Part shown: one piece after another, positions 33,949-41,917 of the stretch | Position numbering within the stretch: position 1 is the stretch's first letter | Layout: every line of letters starts with the position of its first letter | From: a candidate division WOR-3 bacterium | GTDB lineage: Bacteria; SDB-A | Reading direction: 5' to 3' | DNA length: 64,000 nucleotides | NCBI GenBank assembly: GCA_016926475.1 | Contig: JAFGON010000057.1 | Span: forward strand, 1-64,000 | Notes under the pieces: model-generated | What the model was told of the DNA's origin: nothing | Database searches by the model: none | Seen by the model: the letters and a program-made list of their open reading frames with translations, nothing else | Made by a program: the position numbers and the translations under genes

Positions 33949-34974
33949 TCAAACAAAACTTAAAAAATATTTTACGGCGTCCCTCACTCCTTCGCTGGAA
34001 GAATTTTCGTATTTTTTTGCCAGAGGAACGCCTCTTTTTTCCTTCTGATAGGCCAGGACCAAAAATGCGTTTCTGACAAGAGCGTTTTCTCTCAACCAAC
34101 GAGCGTTTAGCTGGGAACCAGAGAAGCAAAGCTTTCTATATTCAACTGGATTTTCAAGAAAATCGAGTACTTTTACCTTTCCACCAATCCAGCCCTTTGA
34201 AGGTCTGTGGATGGAAGGCGGAGCTTTAATGTTTAAAACACAACTATCCTGACAGTCATCGCATCCGTAAAACCTGTCCTTCCACACTTTCTTTATATTT
34301 TCCGGAATTACCGTGTCTCTCTGTGAAAGTTCTTGAATGCATTTTGTTCTGTCCAGGTTCACAGCGCCCTCCGTTCCTTGGCTTTTAATACATTTTGTGG
34401 GGCATTTTTGCAGGCAATTATCGCAGTCCAGGCAGAGGTTTTCGGGTATTACCGATAGCGGCAGTTCGGATTCAGTTAAAAACAATCCGATTACGACTCG
34501 CGTTCCATAAACCCCGTTGACCAGAAGGCCATTTTTCCCCTTAAATCCGAGTCCCGCTCTGTAGGCGTAAAGCTTTTCATCGAGAGGTCCGTTGCTGAAA
34601 GATTTTGAAACTCTATCTCCTGTCACTCGCGAATAAATCTCCGATATCATCCTCAATTTTTGTTTTAAAAGGTCGTAATAATTTCCCCAGGCGTATTTGG
34701 CGATTCTGCCTTCTCCGCCTATTAATTCAATTTTCTCTTTTGTGTCGTAGGACAGGATTCCCACCACCAAGCTTTTTGCCCATTCCTTGACTAGAAGAGG
34801 ATTGTGAAACTTATCACTTGGCAGATATTGGCCGTCGTACAAAATTTTTGCACAGAAACCCTCCTCTACAGGGTCAGCGCCGGTAAAACCAATCCCGTCG
34901 AGATTTACGTCTTGGGCGAGTTTTTTTAGAAAATCGGCTTTGCTGTCTTTTGTTAGACATTTATTTTGGGTCAT
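33949..34974 (-). CDS. queG: Epoxyqueuosine reductase QueG
   Basis: Cobalamin- and iron-sulfur-dependent enzyme converting epoxyqueuosine to queuosine in tRNA. An N-terminal DUF1730 domain carries the catalytic Asp region (PLDEKLYAYRAGLGFKGKNG), followed by two [4Fe-4S] motifs, CLDCDNCLQKCP and GCDDCQDSC, and a HEAT-like tail. The 341-residue length is usual. Its ATG overlaps the upstream CNNM-type gene stop as ATGA. With queF nearby, the cell evidently makes or completes queuosine. Confidence 0.96.
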   Translation of the reverse strand: MTQNKCLTKDSKADFLKKLAQDVNLDGIGFTGADPVEEGFCAKILYDGQYLPSDKFHNPLLVKEWAKSLVVGILSYDTKEKIELIGGEGRIAKYAWGNYYDLLKQKLRMISEIYSRVTGDRVSKSFSNGPLDEKLYAYRAGLGFKGKNGLLVNGVYGTRVVIGLFLTESELPLSVIPENLCLDCDNCLQKCPTKCIKSQGTEGAVNLDRTKCIQELSQRDTVIPENIKKVWKDRFYGCDDCQDSCVLNIKAPPSIHRPSKGWIGGKVKVLDFLENPVEYRKLCFSGSQLNARWLRENALVRNAFLVLAYQKEKRGVPLAKKYENSSSEGVRDAVKYFLSFV

Positions 34975-36176
34975 AGGCTTGTCTTTACCGATACCGTCTT
35001 TATTCCCTTTATCGAGCTCTCTTCGACCGTCATGGTCAAATCACCTAACTTGAAGACTTCTCCGGGGGAAGGGATATTCCTGTTGACATCGAGAATAAAA
35101 CTCGCGATCGTATAATCACCAATGTAGTAATTTGACGGTATTTCCACACCGTACAGGTCCGAAATAAGCCTAAGCCTTGTATCCGCTTTGAATATGAAGT
35201 TGCCCCATTCGTCTCGGTCCGTCACGAAAGGATTTTTTTCGTTGAGGTAAAAAATATTCGCAAACCTGACTATTATGTCAATTCTTGTCAGTATTCCAGT
35301 AACCTGTCCGTACTCGTCAACACAAACAGTTAAATCATCCGCCATTTCTGAGAAAATCTCCAGGGCTTTGATAAAAGAAGCTCTGTCGTAAATGAAAACA
35401 GGTTCTCTCGGTTTTCGGGACTTCTTTTTTATCGTATCTCTTATGTAATAAACTCCTTTGACATCGTCGACACTCTCGCCAATGGCAACTATTTTTGAAT
35501 GTCCCGTTTTCCTGAAAGCCTCAAGAGCTCCTTCAAAGCCGTTTTCCACTTTGCAGAAAACTGTTTCTTTTCTCGGCCGCATCACCGAAAAGACTTTCAG
35601 TCTTTCCAAAGACCCGACTCCCTCTTCGAGAATTCTCGCATGGGGCGTAAGCATGCCTCCTTTTGAAAAATCTTTCAGGGCGTCGTCCAAATCCGAAATC
35701 CTGGTGTCTTGAGCTTCCTTTATTCCGATGGTGTTTAAAATCGCTGAAGAGACTCTCTGAAAAGACATCGACAACGGTTTAAATAAAAAAGACGATAATC
35801 CTATGAAGGGAGACAAAAACAAAAATGAGGAATTCGCGTTCAATTTACTTATTGCTTTGGGGATTATCTCGCCAATGAGCAAAATCAAGACAAAATCTGT
35901 TATCACTGAATAAAAAGCGTTGTGATTTTCAAAAAACGAGTCGAATAGATTTTCAGTCAAAGTGCTCATCGCAACAACGCAGATGTTTGTTCCGACCAAA
36001 ATTACGGAGAGATTTTCTTCTATTCTCGACATCAGTTTCATGGCAATTTTTTTGTTTCTTGATTTGCATCCCGCTATTTTCTCCGGTCTCGCTCCAACAA
36101 GCGCCAGCTCTGAGGAGGTGTAAGACGCCAAGAGAAGCAGAAAAAACGAAATGATAAGGATATACACGGCAAACAT
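34971..36176 (-). CDS. CNNM/CorC-family (DUF21-CBS) membrane protein, copy 2
   Basis: A 401-residue protein: DUF21 transmembrane domain (about 1-180, three to four helices, with the S-S-E-L-A-L start and GEIIPKAISKLNA motif), a CBS pair (about 205-320, VMRPRKE and VDEYGQVTGILTRIDI) and a C-terminal CorC_HlyC domain (from about 330). Such proteins export or sense Mg/Co or other divalent cations; some carry the older name hemolysin. It follows a paralogue by 2 nt, and the pair resembles the tandem arrangement seen next to ybeY/phoH in other bacteria. Confidence 0.89.
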   Translation of the reverse strand: MFAVYILIISFFLLLLASYTSSELALVGARPEKIAGCKSRNKKIAMKLMSRIEENLSVILVGTNICVVAMSTLTENLFDSFFENHNAFYSVITDFVLILLIGEIIPKAISKLNANSSFLFLSPFIGLSSFLFKPLSMSFQRVSSAILNTIGIKEAQDTRISDLDDALKDFSKGGMLTPHARILEEGVGSLERLKVFSVMRPRKETVFCKVENGFEGALEAFRKTGHSKIVAIGESVDDVKGVYYIRDTIKKKSRKPREPVFIYDRASFIKALEIFSEMADDLTVCVDEYGQVTGILTRIDIIVRFANIFYLNEKNPFVTDRDEWGNFIFKADTRLRLISDLYGVEIPSNYYIGDYTIASFILDVNRNIPSPGEVFKLGDLTMTVEESSIKGIKTVSVKTSL

Positions 36177-36178
36177 TA

Positions 36179-37390
36179 TTATTTGTCCTTGAAAACCGAA
36201 ACTTTTAATACTTTGTTTTTTTTCACCTCTTCAACCCTGATAATCCAATCTCCTAGCCTGACCCTATCTTTTTTGCTTGGCATTGTCTTTATGTTCTCGA
36301 GGATGTATTTTCCAACAGTCATATCGGAAATTTCCGGGTCCAGGTAAAAACCAAGAGACTCCGACAGTTCTCTCAGAGTGCATTCTGCGTCGATTCCAGA
36401 TCCTCTTTGGTGAGGTTTACTATTTTTCCTCTTGTGGCTCTTATCACCCAAAAGGTATCCGAGTATGTCATCTTCTGTCACTATGCCCGCAGTCTGTCCG
36501 TATTCATCTTTGACAACCAAAAAAACATCGCCAACATTTTTCAAATCGTCAATTATCTTGGTAAGTTTTGCGGATTTCGGCACGAAAACAACTGAATCGA
36601 GATATTTATCCATTCGATCAGAGTCTTTCAACCCTTGAGCTATGCATTTGGACAAACTGAGGGTTCCGGCAATATCGTCGAAATTTTTATCGAATACCAG
36701 AGCTGTTTTCACTGTCGTTTCTTCAAAAAGCGCTTTCGCTTCCTTCCAGGTTGAAAATTTCTCGAGAAAAGGGATCTGATGCCTGGTCCGCATTATGTCT
36801 TTTGCTTCTGTCTGACCGAGAGCTATCAGCGAATAAGTCAGTTTCCATTTAACCGAATTCCTTTCAGAATTCCTTACTTTATGGAGTAAATACATTACTT
36901 CTGACGGCGCGAGAATTTCATTTTGCCGGTTTTTCAAAACCATCAACAGGAAAAGTTCCAGGGGCTTGATGAAAGGATAAAGAGTGAAGCTGAGAAAATA
37001 TATGTAAGGACTAATGGCTAGTGCAATGGGCAGTGTCCTTCTGATGGCTAAAAGCTTAGGCCCAAATTCACCGAAAATCAGAAGAAGGGAGGTCACCACG
37101 GTAATGTTTATCAGCACCGCGATAGCGTCTCCAGCAGTTTTACCCATAAGAGAGAGAAGTATTTTAAAAGCCAGTACTGATAAAATTACATTGACGACAG
37201 TGTTGCTGAAAAGCAGGAGCGGGAGCGTGAAGTTGGGTTTGTTGTAGAGCTTTTGGAGAGCTTTTCCTCTGAAACCCGAATTCCGGCAGGAATTAACTGC
37301 ATAAGAGGGAAGTGAAAATATTGCGGTTTCAGACGCGGAAAACGAAGCGGATAAAAATAAAAGTATCGCGCAAAATATCAAATAGAGCAA
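36179..37390 (-). CDS. CNNM/CorC-family (DUF21-CBS) membrane protein, copy 1
   Basis: A 403-residue paralogue of the gene at 34971 with the same order: DUF21 helices (SASETAIFSLP start; FGEFGPKLLAI in place of the usual GE-x-x-PK), CBS pair (IMRTRHQIPF; VVKDEYGQTAGIVTEDDILG) and a CorC_HlyC end. The two proteins differ in sequence throughout, so the duplication is old and they may form a heteromer. The start at 37390 overlaps ybeY by 13 nt. Confidence 0.89.
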   Translation of the reverse strand: MLYLIFCAILLFLSASFSASETAIFSLPSYAVNSCRNSGFRGKALQKLYNKPNFTLPLLLFSNTVVNVILSVLAFKILLSLMGKTAGDAIAVLINITVVTSLLLIFGEFGPKLLAIRRTLPIALAISPYIYFLSFTLYPFIKPLELFLLMVLKNRQNEILAPSEVMYLLHKVRNSERNSVKWKLTYSLIALGQTEAKDIMRTRHQIPFLEKFSTWKEAKALFEETTVKTALVFDKNFDDIAGTLSLSKCIAQGLKDSDRMDKYLDSVVFVPKSAKLTKIIDDLKNVGDVFLVVKDEYGQTAGIVTEDDILGYLLGDKSHKRKNSKPHQRGSGIDAECTLRELSESLGFYLDPEISDMTVGKYILENIKTMPSKKDRVRLGDWIIRVEEVKKNKVLKVSVFKDK

Positions 37391-37809
37391 AGTCGGTTTT
37401 CCGTTTTAAGCTTTCTCAGAATTTCTTCCTGAACTGTCCACATTTTGACCTTTTTTTGGCTTGTGTGATCTTCAAAACCCAAAAGGTGCAGAAAACCATG
37501 GATTATCACCCTCGTCAATTCTTCTTCAAAACGGATCCTGAGCAGATTAGCGTTTTCCATGACTTTTTCAGGGCATATTATCATGTCGCCGAGATAATCC
37601 CGGTCGGAACCCGGGAATGAAATCACATCCGTGACGTATCTTTTCTTCCTGTACTTCGAATTGTAGTCTCTTATCTCATTTTTGCCGACGAAAACTATGC
37701 TCAGGGCAGGATTTTTTATGGACAATAATGAAGATATATCAAGTATTGTCTTCTTGACAGGATTCGTTTTCTTTTGGTTCTTCGTGATTATTTTTATTGA
37801 GTTCTTCAT
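37378..37809 (-). CDS. ybeY: Endoribonuclease YbeY
   Basis: Zinc-dependent RNase needed for 16S rRNA 3' maturation and ribosome quality control. The 143-residue protein has the zinc site H-G-x2-H-x5-D-H (HGFLHLLGFEDH) and the family segment KRYVTDVISFPG, followed by LGDMIICPE. The start at 37809 lies 71 nt inside pgpH; the YbeY N-terminal strand (IKIITKNQKK) requires most of that overlap. phoH-pgpH-ybeY is a widely conserved order. Confidence 0.93.
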   Translation of the reverse strand: MKNSIKIITKNQKKTNPVKKTILDISSLLSIKNPALSIVFVGKNEIRDYNSKYRKKRYVTDVISFPGSDRDYLGDMIICPEKVMENANLLRIRFEEELTRVIIHGFLHLLGFEDHTSQKKVKMWTVQEEILRKLKTENRLCSI

Positions 37810-40075
37810 CGTTTTTTTGATCAGATGGGTATTGAACCCTCCTGTGATATATGCTTGTCATGTGTTTCAAAAAAACTTCTTCAATCTGATATATCTCACG
37901 CAACGACATTTCAGACTCTTTCAGTTGACCATCTGTTATTCTGCGTTCGAATATGGATCTTATTTTATCCCTCAGTTCTTCTTCCGATGGATTTTTAAGG
38001 CTTCTGCAAGAAGCTTCGATGCTGTCTGCGAGCATGACAATTGAAGCTTCTTTGCTTTTCGGCAGAGGACCTCTGTACCTGAATTCATTTTCATCTATTT
38101 CAGGTCCCCCCATTGTTTTTGCCATTTCAGCCTTGTGCAAAAAAACCTCCATAATATTTGTTCCGTGGTGAGTCTGAATGAACTCGATTATTTCCATGGG
38201 CAATTTGTGTTTTTTTGCGAGAACTATTCCATCGTCGACATGGTTTCTCAGCAACCTCGCGCTTTCCTTGGGCGAAATGCTGTCGTGAATGTTTTTGCCC
38301 TCCATGGGCTGATTTTCTATGAAATTTTCCGGATGCTCTATTTTACCAATATCATGATAAAGAGAGCCCACTTTGGCCAGAACAGGATTTGCGCCTATAG
38401 CTTTTGCCGCTGCTTCAGCTATGTCGCCGACGATAATTGAATGATACTTTGTACCCTGTGCTTCTCTTGCCATCTTATACAGTAGAGGTTGACTGTCGAG
38501 AGCGAGTTCCAGAAGTTTCATGTCCGTGACGACATTGAATATCCTCTCAAAAAGTGAAATAAGCCCCAGGGCGAAAAACACCGATATAATGGAGTTGATG
38601 AAAGAGACCAACAGCAAATTCATCAAAACCCTGGCAGGAAAGTTTCCTGACATGTAAAGGGAAATTGAGATAATTGACAAACTGGTGAACATCGCCATCA
38701 AAACAGTATAGAAATTCGCCCTTCTGTGGATTTTTCTCGATACCGCTATAGCAGCAGCGCTGCCGGTGAAAAGGAACAAAAACAGGTTTAGGGAATAATT
38801 CCAGTAAACCGCTGCGACTGAAGATAAAATCAATACTGCGATGACTCCTTCGGTTGGACCCACCAAAAGCACGAGTAACAATCCGCCTAAAGCGACTGGA
38901 GAAAGGGCGATTAGGTTTTCCACAAAACTTTCTGAAGGAAAATTTAACGGAGATCCAGCCCCGGAAGAGCTCAAATACCTTATGAGAACACACGTCGCAA
39001 TTGAAGTTAACAATACAATCAGCAAAAACAAAAGCATTTTCGATTTGGTCTTCCATGTTCTTAGGCACAAGAAAGAAAGGAAAATAAACGAAAGAAAAAA
39101 TATCATCCCGACAGCGGTCATTCTTCCCAAAAATTCTTTAATGCTGTGTTTGGTTTTACCCAAAAGGTTTATTATTTGCGGGTCTTCCTCGCCGACAAAT
39201 TTTATCAACGAAACTATTTTTATGGAATCTTCTATTGTAATCTGCTGGTTCTGTCTCAATATTTCAGCACCTTTGCTCACTTTTTCATCAGTGTATGGGT
39301 CTATAGACCTTAGGGCAGAATCTGTTTTGGCGTTTGTCCAATTTCTGTCGAAGAATAAATTCACTTCTGCGATCTTTCTGAGCGCGTTCCTCAGCAAAAG
39401 AGTGTCTTCTTTTCTGTAAGCGGAATAGGTCAATATCGCGTCACTTAATTGGTCTACACTGTAAAGAATCGAAGACTGAGGTCGTTGAATCTGGTTTAAA
39501 CCGTCGAGGTCTATAATTATGGCTGTCTTTTGACGGTTTTGGGTGAAAGGTTCTGAAATTCCGATAGACACTATCGTGTCTATCAATTCGTTCAAGGATT
39601 TTGAAATGTCGAGAATATTTTTTGAGTCAAGCGTCCAGAGAATGCTGTCCAACTGGTTTTTCGTGATTTCTCGGGGTTGAAGCCATTCATAAAGAGACGA
39701 CAACACCCTTTCACGGAAATAAGGCGGCTGGAAGTTTCCAAACGAATCCAACTCAAAGTACTTATTGCTGCAAGAGTCGAGAAAAGTCATGAAAGAGTCT
39801 TTTCTCGACAGGCAGTTCCTGTATATGTCGGTTTTTTTCAAAACCGGCGTGATCGAATCCCTGACAAAAATCGATTCAGCAGAAAGGCTTTCCGAAGATT
39901 TGAGTATTTTAAAATCCACCGGAGACAATATAGTCCTGTCGGACACCTCTCCGGGAATGAAAGTCAGGGATTTACGGGAAGGCGGGTGCGAAACAAGTTC
40001 CGCAACGATGATGACGAAAACAATCGACAGAAACCTCCATGCCAAGCCAACTATGTCGCCTTTATTGATTTTCAT
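37739..40075 (-). CDS. pgpH: 7TM-HD cyclic-di-AMP phosphodiesterase PgpH
   Basis: A 778-residue membrane enzyme that hydrolyses c-di-AMP. One N-terminal helix (about 9-26), a large extracytoplasmic 7TMR-HDED domain (about 45-310), seven helices (about 315-515) and a cytoplasmic HD domain with the metal motif SLYHDIGKIEHPENF and a later IQTHHG. The hydrophilic C-terminal tail (Lys/Asn/Glu-rich, last 30 residues) is the part that overlaps ybeY. The ATG overlaps phoH by 14 nt with AAGGA just upstream. It is the natural counterpart of CdaA at 126-950. Confidence 0.94.
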   Translation of the reverse strand: MKINKGDIVGLAWRFLSIVFVIIVAELVSHPPSRKSLTFIPGEVSDRTILSPVDFKILKSSESLSAESIFVRDSITPVLKKTDIYRNCLSRKDSFMTFLDSCSNKYFELDSFGNFQPPYFRERVLSSLYEWLQPREITKNQLDSILWTLDSKNILDISKSLNELIDTIVSIGISEPFTQNRQKTAIIIDLDGLNQIQRPQSSILYSVDQLSDAILTYSAYRKEDTLLLRNALRKIAEVNLFFDRNWTNAKTDSALRSIDPYTDEKVSKGAEILRQNQQITIEDSIKIVSLIKFVGEEDPQIINLLGKTKHSIKEFLGRMTAVGMIFFLSFIFLSFLCLRTWKTKSKMLLFLLIVLLTSIATCVLIRYLSSSGAGSPLNFPSESFVENLIALSPVALGGLLLVLLVGPTEGVIAVLILSSVAAVYWNYSLNLFLFLFTGSAAAIAVSRKIHRRANFYTVLMAMFTSLSIISISLYMSGNFPARVLMNLLLVSFINSIISVFFALGLISLFERIFNVVTDMKLLELALDSQPLLYKMAREAQGTKYHSIIVGDIAEAAAKAIGANPVLAKVGSLYHDIGKIEHPENFIENQPMEGKNIHDSISPKESARLLRNHVDDGIVLAKKHKLPMEIIEFIQTHHGTNIMEVFLHKAEMAKTMGGPEIDENEFRYRGPLPKSKEASIVMLADSIEASCRSLKNPSEEELRDKIRSIFERRITDGQLKESEMSLREIYQIEEVFLKHMTSIYHRRVQYPSDQKNDEELNKNNHEEPKENESCQEDNT

Positions 40076-40991
40076 TGAATCCTTCGTATGCTTTGATGAT
40101 CTCCTTGACCAACCTGTGTCTCACGACGTCCTTACTCGTCAATTGGATAATCCCGATTCCGTCAATGTTGCCCAAAAGCTTCCTGATTTCTACAAGGCCA
40201 GGTTTTCCGGTTATCAAATCGCTCTGAGTTATATCTCCACAGACGACCGTTTTAGAGCTTCTTCCCAGCCTGGTCAAAAACATCTTCAGCTGGGGGTGCG
40301 TGGTGTTTTGAGCTTCGTCGAGAATTATAAAGGCTTCGTTCAAAGTCCTGCCCCTCATGAAAGCGAGCGGAGCGACTTCAATTATTCCGAAATCAATGTA
40401 TTTTTTCATTTTTTCTTTAGAAAGAGTCATCTCAAGAGAATCGTACAACGGTCTTAAATAGGGTTGAACCTTTTCAATTAAATCACCCGGGAGGTACCCT
40501 AAATTTTCTCCCGCTTCAACTGCCGGTCGAGTGAGAATTATTTTTTTTATCTTGTTTTCAACCATCATCTCAACCGCTTTTGCGACAGCGAGAAATGTTT
40601 TCCCTGTCCCTGCAGGTCCAATGCAAATCGTCAATTCATTTTTTTCTATCTCGCCAATATACAGTTTTTGCCCGTTGCTTCGGGGGAAAATTTTCATACA
40701 GGGAGTGTTTATGACGGTTTTTTGCTGACCGTCGGAGAAACCTCCGTTCTCAACAAAATCCAAAAAATCTTTTTCGTCCTTCAAAAAACCTTCTTCAATT
40801 AAATTTATCAACTCTTTGACAGCTTTGGATGCGTGCTCAAGAGTCTTTTCTTCCCCTCTGATGATTACCTTTTCACCTTTCAAGAAAAATTTACAGTCGA
40901 ACTTCGACCTTAAAATTCTAAGATGGTCGTCTCTTGGTCCGACAAAATTCAAGACCCATTCATTTGGGAGATATATTGAAGTCTCTGCCAT
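40062..40991 (-). CDS. phoH: PhoH-family ATPase
   Basis: A 309-residue PhoH-type P-loop protein: KH-like N-terminal domain (about 10-75, NFVGPRDDHLRILRSKF), then Walker A IGPAGTGKTFLAVAKA and Walker B FIILDEAQNTT, with the conserved LTRLGRSSKTVVCGD and GLxEI segments. PhoH proteins bind RNA and in Corynebacterium relatives unwind or cleave it. The start ATG sits directly against the T-tract of a terminator hairpin on the same strand, leaving no room for an ordinary promoter or a free ribosome binding site. It opens the pgpH-ybeY-CNNM-queG run. Confidence 0.95.
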   Translation of the reverse strand: MAETSIYLPNEWVLNFVGPRDDHLRILRSKFDCKFFLKGEKVIIRGEEKTLEHASKAVKELINLIEEGFLKDEKDFLDFVENGGFSDGQQKTVINTPCMKIFPRSNGQKLYIGEIEKNELTICIGPAGTGKTFLAVAKAVEMMVENKIKKIILTRPAVEAGENLGYLPGDLIEKVQPYLRPLYDSLEMTLSKEKMKKYIDFGIIEVAPLAFMRGRTLNEAFIILDEAQNTTHPQLKMFLTRLGRSSKTVVCGDITQSDLITGKPGLVEIRKLLGNIDGIGIIQLTSKDVVRHRLVKEIIKAYEGFNENQ

Positions 40992-40994
40992 ATC

Positions 40995-41020
40995 AAAAAA
41001 GGGGAGATCGCTCTCCCCTT
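40995..41020 (-). terminator. Intrinsic terminator directly before phoH
   Basis: On the minus strand a 9-bp stem AAGGGGAGA/TCTCCCCTT (41012-41020 with 40999-41007), 4-nt loop and six T (40995-41000) end the LysM-protein gene. The phoH start codon follows 4 nt after the last T. The 5' arm is purine-rich and could also act as a hidden ribosome binding site. Confidence 0.8.
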
Positions 41021-41045
41021 TATAGTATCCAACTCAGAAAAACGA

Positions 41046-41519
41046 TTACTGACCGACCTGAGTCCTGTACCTTTCCCAAACTGTGGGATCTTGGTTGAGT
41101 TTGAACTGCTGCTTGGGAAGGATGAGATCAGGATTAGGACCTATGACGGTTTTGTTGTCGTCATAGATCATTTTCCAGAGATACCATCTCTGACCCCTGG
41201 GCTCATACTGCCTTTTAGCAATCCACCACAGACAGTCGCCTTCTTTTACTATGTATGTGACGTAATCAGGCGTTCTCGTGAGTTCCGCGATCTGCCTGTT
41301 AAGTTCACTTTTTCTCGCCAGAAGTTGATCGACCTCAGCCTGAAGCTGATCGACTTCCGCTTTAAGATTGTCGACTATCGGACGGTTGTCGGTTACACAC
41401 TGTTCGTACTCTTTGATCTTTGCCAGAGCCTGTTCTTCTGTCAGCGTCTCTTCCGCGAACATTGCTGAAACAGCGAAAAGGCCGATAAAGAGAGCGAGGA
41501 TTAGTTTCGTATATTTCAT
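41046..41519 (-). CDS. Secreted coiled-coil protein with LysM-like domain
   Basis: A 157-residue exported protein: signal peptide (about 1-22, Ala-Met-Phe-Ala), a coiled coil (about 25-85; VDNLKAEVDQLQAEVDQLLA) and a LysM-like domain (about 88-145; TYIVKEGDCLWWIAKRQYEP...WYLWKMIYDDNKTVIGPNPDLILPKQ). The LysM part should bind peptidoglycan, placing it in the periplasm. It follows the lipoprotein gene by 13 nt, and both have coiled coils, so they may form one envelope assembly. It is followed by a terminator. Confidence 0.87.
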   Translation of the reverse strand: MKYTKLILALFIGLFAVSAMFAEETLTEEQALAKIKEYEQCVTDNRPIVDNLKAEVDQLQAEVDQLLARKSELNRQIAELTRTPDYVTYIVKEGDCLWWIAKRQYEPRGQRWYLWKMIYDDNKTVIGPNPDLILPKQQFKLNQDPTVWERYRTQVGQ

Positions 41520-41532
41520 CTCTTACCTCCCC

Positions 41533-41793
41533 TTACATTCCGCGTTCAGCTTTGAGTTCCTGCAGCCTCTGCTCAAGCCTTTGAATCTCAGCCTGCAAAT
41601 CGGCTTTTTGCTGCATCAAACTCTGTTTGCGATTCTCAAGTCTCGTGCGTTCCGCTCTGAGGCTTTCGCATTCAGATTGAACCTGCCTAAGCCTTGCGAG
41701 TGTTTCCTGGGACGCACCCTTTGGTCCGCAGCCAACTGCCAGCAAAGACAGAAGAGCAGTTCCCGCAAAGACAGCCATTAAACGCTTCTTCAT
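41533..41793 (-). CDS. Small coiled-coil lipoprotein
   Basis: An 86-residue protein with a lipoprotein signal (LLSLLAVGC, lipobox Leu-Ala-Val-Gly-Cys near residue 22) and then one continuous heptad-repeat helix rich in Glu, Gln, Arg and Leu (ESLRAERTRLENRKQSLMQQ and onward). It resembles Braun lipoprotein in plan but lacks the C-terminal Lys. AAGGAGG precedes the ATG. It is processed by the LspA encoded at 9231. Co-transcribed with the LysM protein. Confidence 0.87.
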   Translation of the reverse strand: MKKRLMAVFAGTALLSLLAVGCGPKGASQETLARLRQVQSECESLRAERTRLENRKQSLMQQKADLQAEIQRLEQRLQELKAERGM

Positions 41794-41824
41794 TTAACAA
41801 ACCTCCTTTCTATCATTAGACAAT

Positions 41825-41840
41825 GTTATCACAAGATAAC
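41825..41840 (-). promoter_or_regulatory. Operator-like inverted repeat in the lipoprotein leader
   Basis: GTTATC and GATAAC (6-bp arms, 4-nt centre) lie just downstream of the predicted transcription start, with no T-run after them. This placing suits a repressor site or a leader hairpin. Confidence 0.3.
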
Positions 41841-41849
41841 AGCTCTATT

Positions 41850-41878
41850 TTTTTAACAGAATTTGTGTCTTGTGTCAA
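41850..41878 (-). promoter_or_regulatory. Candidate promoter of the lipoprotein-LysM operon
   Basis: TTGACA (41873-41878) and TAAAAA (41850-41855) on the minus strand, spacing 17 nt, about 55 nt before the lipoprotein start codon. Confidence 0.45.
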
Positions 41879-41917
41879 CAGATTTCAAAATGACGAATTG
41901 CCACTGCCTCTAAATTT

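Noticed and set aside
38841-39419. 192-codon plus-strand frame opposite pgpH
   Set aside because: Antisense to the well-supported PgpH membrane/extracytoplasmic region.
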